Assembly: GCA_038916785.1 (NCBI GenBank) | Contig: JBCLBO010000131.1 | Span: forward strand, 1-5,355 | Source: VFKU01 sp038916785 | GTDB lineage: Bacteria; Hydrogenedentota; Hydrogenedentia; Hydrogenedentales; GCA-2746185 | Length of the DNA stretch: 5,355 nucleotides | Reading direction: 5' to 3' | Shown: one piece after another, positions 1-3,778 of the stretch | Position numbering within the stretch: the first letter of the stretch is position 1 | Layout of the letters: every line of letters begins with the position of its first letter | Translations under genes and position numbers: made by a program | Notes under the pieces: model-generated | Databases searched by the model: none | The model's input: the letters and a program-made list of their open reading frames with translations, nothing else | What the model was told of the DNA's origin: nothing

Positions 1-79
1 AGAAGTCGTAGGTGGCGGACATTGTCAACAATTCCTCTCCGTGATCGCTTCGTGCGCGTGAGCGCAGCATGAGAAAGCA

Positions 80-108
80 GTGCACGAACGCTCGACGTCT
101 GCTACAAT
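80..108 (+). promoter_or_regulatory. Candidate extended -10 promoter for the small gene at 172
   Basis: TACAAT at 103-108 matches five of six bases of the sigma70 -10 box. It is preceded by TG and one base (100-102), the extended -10 motif. The expected -35 position (about 80-86) holds no good match, which is tolerated for extended -10 promoters. Transcription would start near 115 and give a leader of about 57 nt before the ATG at 172. This is inference from motif and position only. Confidence 0.4.
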
Positions 109-171
109 GCGCTGTTTAGTGCGAATTCTGGGTGCGCTGCGGTCGCGGAAGATGGCGAGGGAGAAACGTTG

Positions 172-411
172 ATGGGCAAGACAATCTGGTACTACACCCT
201 GTCTCAGCATGAGCATCGGCTTTGGACGCGCGAGGACATGCAAGGGTGGTGCAAGGCGTTTCAGGGATGGGTCGAAGACGAAGCTAGAGAAAACGGTCTG
301 GTGAAATACGTCATCTACGATGTCCACGGTGACGTAGTTGCGAAGGACAAAGTGAGTCCCTTGCCATTGGCGCGGCCCGCGGATCGCTGGCGCGGACCGG
401 CCGCGACCTGA
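172..411 (+). CDS. Small hypothetical protein, 79 aa
   Basis: I do not recognise this protein with confidence. The ATG at 172 is preferred over the TTG one codon earlier because GAGGGAG (157-163) lies 8 nt upstream. The first part is rich in aromatic residues (two Trp-Tyr-Tyr-type positions, several Trp and His). The middle (residues 38-62) is acidic and ends in a beta-hairpin-like run VIYDVHGDVVAKDK. The last 17 residues are Pro/Arg-rich and look disordered. The run VIYDVHGDVVAKD faintly recalls the end of DUF2188-type small proteins, but the resemblance is too weak for a call. There is no signal peptide or membrane segment, so it is probably cytosolic. It stands alone: the next gene is on the other strand. 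It could also be a spurious frame, but the ribosome site, promoter and non-random composition argue for a real gene. Confidence 0.55.
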   Translation: MGKTIWYYTLSQHEHRLWTREDMQGWCKAFQGWVEDEARENGLVKYVIYDVHGDVVAKDKVSPLPLARPADRWRGPAAT

Positions 412-630
412 GTCTTGCGCGAAAGTGGGAGACGGGTTGCTCATCTTGTGGACTGTGAGAGCAACCGGAGTGCCCACGGCACGCAGGCCCGCGCGGCGGC
501 CATTTCCCCGATAAATGCACGAGGCGCGCCGCGCCGCCGCCCCAGGATGTGACGCGAATGGTCGCTGGGCGCGCTTGCGCGCACGAAAGTGTGCGGACCC
601 GGCACTCGCGACAGGACGCACAAATCACAA
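412..630. other. Stem-loop-rich non-coding gap
   Basis: No convincing gene lies here. Several inverted repeats can be seen: GGTTGCTC (435-442) with GAGCAACC (459-466); GTGCC-CAC-GGCAC (470-482); GCGCGC-TT-GCGCGC (569-582); and CAC-GAAA-GTG (582-591), which competes with the previous one. None is followed by a T-tract, so none is a clear terminator for the small gene at 172-411. The density of stems may simply reflect very high GC. Confidence 0.35.
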
Positions 631-664
631 GCGCGCCCGGCCTCTTGCACGAGGCCGGGCGCGC
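631..664 (-). terminator. Strong hairpin terminator of the polysaccharide export gene
   Basis: A perfect 14-bp inverted repeat (631-644 with 651-664) encloses a 6-nt loop. On the minus strand it starts 22 nt after the stop codon at 687, and a T-rich stretch (TTGTGATTTGTG) follows it. That is the layout of an intrinsic terminator with an imperfect U-tract. On the plus strand the following bases are only modestly T-rich, so two-way termination is possible but less supported. Confidence 0.75.
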
Positions 665-686
665 CGAGATTTATCTGCTACGAGGC

Positions 687-1889
687 CTAGCGCACTGCCA
701 CGTTGGCCGCGTTCTGAAGCGCGTCGAGCGTTTCGCGGCTGAGGTCGAGCGCATAGCGCGCGTCGACGGCCTGCGTGTAAAGGCCGAGAATTTGCGAGAC
801 CGATCCGGCGGAACGATCCACAAATTCCTGAAGTCTCACGAGCGTCTTGCGCGGGATGTAGACCACGTCACCCGGTTGCAGCGGCAAATCGGGCACCTTG
901 TTTTTGAGGATCGCACGCAAATCGATCTTCAGCAGATCGGTGGTGCCTTCGCCAGACTGGCGCAGCAGCACCAGGTTGCTGATCTTCGCCGTGCTCGCCT
1001 CGAAGCCGCCGGAGAGCGCAAGCATTTGGAGCAGCGTCATCCCCTCCGTGAGCTCGACGATGACGGCCGCGCGGCTCTCGCCGAGGAGATAGACGAGGTT
1101 GACGCCCTCGGGCACGTAGACGACGTCGCCGTAGGTAATCGGCGTGTCGCCTTGATAGTCGCCGGGCTTGCCGAGTCCGCGCAGGTCAAACGGCAGCACC
1201 TGGCGCTCGCCGTTGACGCGGCGGATGACAAAGGCCTTCGTGATCTGGCCCGTGATCCCCACAGAGCCCCCGCCGCCGCCGGACGAATTGCGCTGGCGCA
1301 GGCCGCCCGCAAGGTTGATCGCGTCCCAAAGGCTCACGGTGCGTTCGAAGGGATAGCGTCCCGGGGTCTCGACGTCGCCGGTGACGACGTAGGCCTTGCT
1401 GGAGGGCGTCACAATCGAAAGCGAAATCTCGGGTTCCTTATATATCTCGCTGTACGCCTTGCGAATCGCATCCTGCGCCGCAGGGCGCGTCAGCCCGGCG
1501 AGTTGGAGGTCCGCCACGCGCGGCAGCGATACATGGCCGTCGTAGCGAACCGTGATTTCACGATTCAGGGTCTCGTCGTCGAAGGAGATGAACTCGAGGA
1601 GGTCGCCGGAATCGATGATGTACTCGCCGAACGAGTCTGGCGTGGGCTGTGCCGCAGCCGACACCGACAGGACTTCCGGACCGAGGTACTTGGCCAATTT
1701 CTCGGCGGACGCTTTCTCGACGTCGGCCTGGGTGAATCCGAAAAGTGTGGCGGTGTCAACCGTCATCGACTCCTGGATGCGTTTGTCCGCACTCGGAACT
1801 GAGCGCGGCGCGGCCTTGGACGGCGGGAACGTCGTCGGCGATGGCGGCGGAGCACAGGCAGGCCATAACGGCGATCGCGCGAAGGCCAT
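687..1889 (-). CDS. Wza-type polysaccharide export protein with SLBB domains (5' end out of frame)
   Basis: This is an outer-membrane/periplasmic polysaccharide export protein. In this family it forms the channel through which capsule or exopolysaccharide leaves the cell. Numbering from the ATG at 1889 (400 aa), residues 88-160 form the polysaccharide export domain (GEYIIDSGDLLEF, then DGHVSLPRV). An SLBB domain follows at about 165-260 (AYVVTGDVETPGRYPF, then ITYGDVVYVP), with a glycine-run loop at 202-209. A second SLBB domain lies at 263-347 (VNLVYLLGES to LQPGDVVYIP). The C-terminal 50 residues are helical, where Wza has its membrane-spanning helix. The length fits the family (Wza is about 380 aa). 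Residues 1-30 in this frame are not a signal peptide. The real start is almost certainly 1911 in another frame (see 1756-1911), so the gene carries a +1 frameshift and as written would yield no secreted product. It stands alone, with a terminator at 631-664. The family call is firm; whether the gene works is not. Confidence 0.85.
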   Translation of the reverse strand: MAFARSPLWPACAPPPSPTTFPPSKAAPRSVPSADKRIQESMTVDTATLFGFTQADVEKASAEKLAKYLGPEVLSVSAAAQPTPDSFGEYIIDSGDLLEFISFDDETLNREITVRYDGHVSLPRVADLQLAGLTRPAAQDAIRKAYSEIYKEPEISLSIVTPSSKAYVVTGDVETPGRYPFERTVSLWDAINLAGGLRQRNSSGGGGGSVGITGQITKAFVIRRVNGERQVLPFDLRGLGKPGDYQGDTPITYGDVVYVPEGVNLVYLLGESRAAVIVELTEGMTLLQMLALSGGFEASTAKISNLVLLRQSGEGTTDLLKIDLRAILKNKVPDLPLQPGDVVYIPRKTLVRLQEFVDRSAGSVSQILGLYTQAVDARYALDLSRETLDALQNAANVAVR

Positions 1890-1911
1890 TGGAACACAGG
1901 AACTTCAACAT
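1756..1911 (-). pseudogene. Out-of-frame 5' end and signal peptide of the polysaccharide export gene
   Basis: The ATG at 1911 has a strong Shine-Dalgarno (GAGGAG, 1920-1925) with 8-nt spacing. The frame opens with a textbook secretion signal: MLKFLCSNGLRAIAV, a short hydrophobic core, then SAAIA followed by Asp-Asp, a good signal peptidase I site after residue 25. VMAC (Cys18) is a possible lipoprotein site instead, as in Wza. The frame continues for 51 codons and stops at TGA 1756-1758. The export domain lies in the frame one base further on. One extra base (or two missing) between about 1850 and 1770 therefore separates signal and mature protein. Removing one base gives a protein of about 407 aa, normal for the family. 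A true mutation, a phase-variable or programmed shift, or an assembly error are all possible. I see no long mononucleotide run or classical slippery heptamer at the junction. Confidence 0.7.
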
Positions 1912-1919
1912 GCGAACTT

Positions 1920-1925
1920 CTCCTC
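1920..1925 (-). promoter_or_regulatory. Shine-Dalgarno that fixes the export gene start at 1911
   Basis: On the minus strand GAGGAG is followed by 8 nt and ATG. No comparable site precedes the in-frame ATG at 1889. The ATG at 1766 has AGGAG only 3 nt away and would remove the signal peptide. This is the main evidence that translation was meant to begin at 1911. Confidence 0.75.
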
Positions 1926-1934
1926 ACCCTTGAT

Positions 1935-2060
1935 GCGGCCCGAAGGCCGCGGCTCGACCGCGCGGCCCTGGCCGGGGCCGGCGATGCATCCACCGGTAGG
2001 CCAACGCCTTCCGCGCCGAAGGCTGGACACCGGAACCAGCCGCCAAACGCGGCGGGCTGG
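1935..2060 (-). promoter_or_regulatory. Structured 5' leader with competing hairpins upstream of the export gene
   Basis: On the minus strand four stems can form in order: 2036-2060 (nine pairs with one bulged G), 2001-2026 (nine pairs with a 2-nt bulge), 1963-1980 (six pairs), and 1935-1950 (six pairs closed by a cUUCGg tetraloop). Two further pairings exclude these. The segment 2036-2041 can pair with 2021-2026 instead of 2055-2060, and 1945-1951 can pair with 1961-1967. The last stem ends 10 nt before the Shine-Dalgarno. Such an arrangement could control translation or elongation, but no known riboswitch consensus is met, and high GC makes chance pairing easy. Confidence 0.35.
1996..2026 (+). 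repeat. GTAG-headed hairpin, possible REP element
   Basis: GTAG (1996-1999) and one G are followed by the imperfect palindrome 2001-2026: CCA, a 2-nt bulge, GCCTTC, loop CGCGCC, GAAGGC, TGG. A GTAG head plus an imperfect hairpin is the signature of REP elements handled by RAYT transposases. The 6-mer CACCGG lies on both sides (1991-1996, overlapping the GTAG by one base, and 2028-2033). It differs in stem sequence from the elements at 3753 and 5269, so it is the least certain of the three. Confidence 0.4.
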
Positions 2061-2077
2061 TCTGGAAAATTGTCAAC

Positions 2078-2105
2078 AGTATCCTCCATGGCGCGGATTT
2101 TTCAA
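2078..2105 (-). promoter_or_regulatory. Candidate promoter of the polysaccharide export gene
   Basis: On the minus strand TTGAAA (2105-2100) is followed after 16 nt by GATACT (2083-2078), or after 18 nt by TACTGT. An A/T-rich tract resembling an UP element (ATATTTTTTAC on the minus strand) lies directly upstream. Transcription would start near 2071 and include the whole hairpin leader. The -10 match is only four of six, so this is a moderate inference. Confidence 0.35.
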
Positions 2106-2277
2106 GTAAAAAATATACGATACTGTGAGCAATTCTGCGGAAAGAGGAAAAATCTCGAATTTCTGGCTGAAAACCGATCTTTGGAAAGAGTGTACCCAGA
2201 CTAAAACCCGCCCGCGGCGCGACCGTGTACCGGCCGGGTACCGCGGGAAATTTCCGTGTTTCATGGGATGGTTGACT

Positions 2278-2293
2278 GTGAGATATGTCTCAC
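2278..2293. promoter_or_regulatory. 16-bp palindrome, likely operator
   Basis: GTGAGA (2278-2283) and TCTCAC (2288-2293) form six-base arms around TATG; seven of eight pairs match over the full 16 bp. It sits just upstream of the candidate -35 box at 2299. It is spaced for a dimeric helix-turn-helix protein, and the obvious candidate is the GntR-type regulator encoded at 2426. Autoregulation is inferred, not shown. Confidence 0.4.
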
Positions 2294-2298
2294 CGTAG

Positions 2299-2326
2299 TT
2301 GATTCAGTGCATTAACCTTCTATAGT
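2299..2326 (+). promoter_or_regulatory. Candidate sigma70 promoter for the GntR-type regulator
   Basis: TTGATT (2299-2304; four of six) and TATAGT (2321-2326; five of six) are separated by 16 bp. The start point would be near 2333, leaving a leader of about 90 nt. A consensus TTGACA at 2333-2338 also exists, but its best -10 (TAACTC, 15-bp spacing) is poor. Confidence 0.45.
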
Positions 2327-2425
2327 ATCGCGTTGACATCCATCTACGTCGTGTAACTCGCCTAGGGTGGTCATCAGACCAGGGCGTTTTCATTGGGTCA
2401 TTCACAAGGAGTAAAGGTGTAGCGT

Positions 2426-2857
2426 ATGTTAGAGAAAATCAACATCCACAGCAGTATCAGCGTGTACGAGCAGATCGAGAACCAGGTGAAGTTCGCCGTG
2501 GCCTCGGGCCGGATGAAGGAAACCGATCAGCTCCCGTCGATCAAGGAATTGGGCGAACGGCTGGGAATCAATTTCAACACCGTGGCCAAGTCCTATCGTG
2601 ACCTCGAGGTCATGGGGCTGATCTACACGCGCCGCGGGATGGGTTGTTTCATCCAAAAGGGCGTGAAGGACAAGTGCAAGGAAGATTGCTTCGCGCGCAT
2701 CGTGCGCCGCGTCCACGAAGTGGTGCAGGAAGCCAAGGCGGCCGGCCTGCCGAAGAAGTTCCTCACGGACATCATCGCCAAGAGCCTGGCCAGCGAGAGC
2801 GAGCTCTACGGGGAAGTGCCGAAGGAAGTGGTGGCGCTTATCAAGATAAAGTACTAG
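2426..2857 (+). CDS. GntR-family transcriptional regulator, YtrA type
   Basis: A 143-aa DNA-binding protein. Residues 9-77 form the winged helix-turn-helix of the GntR family: YEQIENQVKFAVASGRM, then QLPSIKELGERLGINFNTVAKSYRDLE (the LPS-x-x-x-L and N-TV-x-x-x-Y-x-x-L core), then GLIYTRRGMGCF as the wing. The remaining roughly 65 residues are too short for a FadR or HutC ligand domain and form helices used for dimerisation in the YtrA subfamily. Such proteins normally sit in front of ABC transporter genes and repress them. Here the next gene is an M20 amidohydrolase remnant instead. Cys74, Cys84 and Cys88 cluster where the wing meets the C-terminal helices. The ATG at 2426 is preceded by AAAGGTG (2413-2419) and, farther off, AAGGAG (2406-2411). 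A palindrome at 2278-2293 may be its operator. The call is firm; the signal sensed is unknown. Confidence 0.9.
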   Translation: MLEKINIHSSISVYEQIENQVKFAVASGRMKETDQLPSIKELGERLGINFNTVAKSYRDLEVMGLIYTRRGMGCFIQKGVKDKCKEDCFARIVRRVHEVVQEAKAAGLPKKFLTDIIAKSLASESELYGEVPKEVVALIKIKY

Positions 2858-2900
2858 AATCCCCCCTGGCCCGCCCGGATTGGGCGGCAAGGAGGGCGAT

Positions 2901-3473
2901 ATGACAGGCAGAATCTTCAGCGTGGCTGCCGCGGCGATGGCTGCGGCGGCCACGGTTTTTTTGAGCGGCGCGGCGCCCGCGCAGGGGTTGGCGGAGCGGA
3001 TCGACGCCGCGGCGAAGGCCGAGGAGGCCAAGGTGATCGCGTGGCGGCGCGACATTCATCAGCACCCGGAGCTCAGCAACCGCGAATTCCGCACGAGCAA
3101 ACTCGTCGCCGATCACTTGCGCTCGCTGGGGATCGATGTGCAGACGCAAGTGGCGCTCACCGGCGTGGTCGGCGTGCTCAAGGGCGGAAAACCCGGGCCC
3201 GTCATCGCCCTGCGCGCGGACATGGACGGCCTCCCCGTCGAAGAGCGCGTGGATCTTCCCTTCGCGTCGAAGGAGCGCTCTACCTATGAAGGCCAGGACG
3301 TTGGCGTGATGCACGCCTGCGGACACGACACGCATATCGCGATCCTGATGGGCGCGGCCGAAGTGCTCGCGGGAATGCGCGCGGACCTGCCCGGCACGAT
3401 CAAGTTCATCTTTCAGCCGGCGGAGGAAGGCGCGCCCAAGGGCGAGCGCGGCGGCGCGCGCGTGATGATCTGA
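2901..3473 (+). pseudogene. M20-family amidohydrolase, N-terminal part (frameshifted)
   Basis: This is the start of a secreted amidohydrolase/aminoacylase-like peptidase (M20D type, which hydrolyses N-acyl or indole-acyl amino acids). The ATG at 2901 has an ideal AAGGAGG (2889-2895) 5 nt upstream, preceded by a small stem (2871-2887). Residues 1-28 are an Ala-rich signal peptide ending APAQ. Family motifs follow: WRRDIHQHPELSNREF (48-63), ALRADMDGLPVEE (103-115), MHACGHDTH (137-145, with metal ligands Cys140 and His142) and FQPAEEGAPKGE (171-182, with catalytic Glu175-Glu176). After ...GGARVMI a T at 3471 creates a TGA. Without that base the frame reads on as E-E-G-V-L-K-N-P-D-V-E, the normal family continuation, so 3471 is a one-base insertion. 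It lies 43 bp behind the GntR-type gene with no terminator between, so the two were probably co-transcribed. Confidence 0.85.
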
Positions 3474-3744
3474 GGAGGGCGTGCTGAAGAACCCCGACGT
3501 GGAGGCCATCTTCGGCTTGCACATCACGCAGGGGTGGGAGGCCGGGCAGGTGGCGTTCCGCCCGATGGGGATGATGGCGAGCGCGGAGCGATTCGACGTG
3601 AAGTTGCAAGGCCGGCAGACCCACGGCGCGCAGCCCTGGGCGGGCGTGGATCCGATCGTCGTCGGGGCGCAGATCGTGATGGCGTTGCAAACGATCGTGA
3701 GCCGGTAGATAGACGTGACGGCCGCCCTGTAAGTGACCGGTGCC
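3472..3744 (+). pseudogene. M20-family amidohydrolase, continuation fragment with stops and lost 3' end
   Basis: This is the same protein in the shifted frame: EEGVLKNPDVEAIFGLH (the last His is the conserved metal ligand, His207 of the repaired protein), then the start of the dimerisation domain, FDVKLQGRQTHGAQPWAGVDPIVVGAQIV. At 3706-3708 TAG stands where the family usually has Gln (SRQ-[IV]DVTAA). The following bases still read IDVTAAL, so this is a nonsense mutation and not a natural end. TAA follows at 3730-3732, and recognisable similarity fades by about 3744. Roughly 150-170 residues are missing, including the final metal-binding His and the return to the catalytic domain. Three lesions in one gene argue against a sequencing error as the sole cause. 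The gene is dead or the fragment is decaying. Confidence 0.8.
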
Positions 3745-3752
3745 TGGGGATT

Positions 3753-3778
3753 GGGCGACCACTGGGGGTCGCCCCTAC
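3753..3778 (-). repeat. GTAG-headed hairpin (REP-like), overlaps the sulfatase stop codon
   Basis: On the minus strand GTAG (3778-3775) runs directly into GGGCGACC, a 6-nt loop and GGTCGCCC (perfect 8-bp stem, 3753-3760 with 3767-3774). This is the GTAG-plus-palindrome form of REP elements. The TAG of the head is the stop codon of the sulfatase gene. Lying between two convergent genes, the hairpin may also act as a transcription terminator or mRNA stabiliser, although no T-tract follows on either side. Confidence 0.65.

Larger units (their letters stand above)
1912..2425. other. Divergent 514-bp non-coding region
   Basis: No gene is seen between the export gene (minus) and the GntR-type regulator (plus). 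From left to right it holds the structured export leader (1935-2060), a candidate minus-strand promoter (2078-2105) with A/T-rich sequence behind it (2096-2120), a stretch with no clear signal (2131-2270), and then the palindrome and promoter of the regulator (2278-2326). The drop in GC at 2096-2165 and 2281-2345 marks the two promoter zones. Confidence 0.6.

Noticed and set aside
25..621. Minus-strand open frame of 198 codons covering the small gene at 172-411
   Set aside because: There is no ribosome site or motif, and the N-terminal half translates the hairpin-rich GC gap. The plus-strand small gene has better start signals.
631..664. The 14-bp hairpin considered as another GTAG-REP element
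   Set aside because: The nearest GTAG on the minus strand is separated from the stem by about 15 nt, and the position right after a stop codon fits a terminator better.
549..1802. Long plus-strand open frame (417 codons) opposite the polysaccharide export gene
   Set aside because: It is the antisense shadow of a gene with clear domain motifs on the minus strand. Its translation is rich in Arg, Ala and Leu without recognisable motifs, and the upstream region lacks a ribosome site.
1960..2030. Possible c-di-GMP-I (GEMM) riboswitch on the minus strand, suggested by AAGGC and GGCCTA near an exopolysaccharide gene
   Set aside because: The conserved A-rich joining segments and the GNRA tetraloop-receptor arrangement are absent. 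The resemblance is limited to a few GC-rich words.
21..2078. The 10-mer ATTGTCAACA at 21-30 and 2069-2078 (TTGACA on the minus strand), considered as paired promoters
   Set aside because: Neither has a -10 box at the right distance on the minus strand, and shared 10-mers are expected by chance at this length.
452..2282. The 8-mer ACTGTGAG at 452-459, 2122-2129 and 2275-2282, considered as a shared operator half-site
   Set aside because: Only the last copy is part of a palindrome. Picking a triplicated 8-mer after looking is expected by chance in a window this long.
2429..3055. Minus-strand open frame across the GntR-type gene and the peptidase start
   Set aside because: It spans two real plus-strand genes and the gap between them, with low-complexity Ala/His-rich translation. 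This is a shadow of codon bias.
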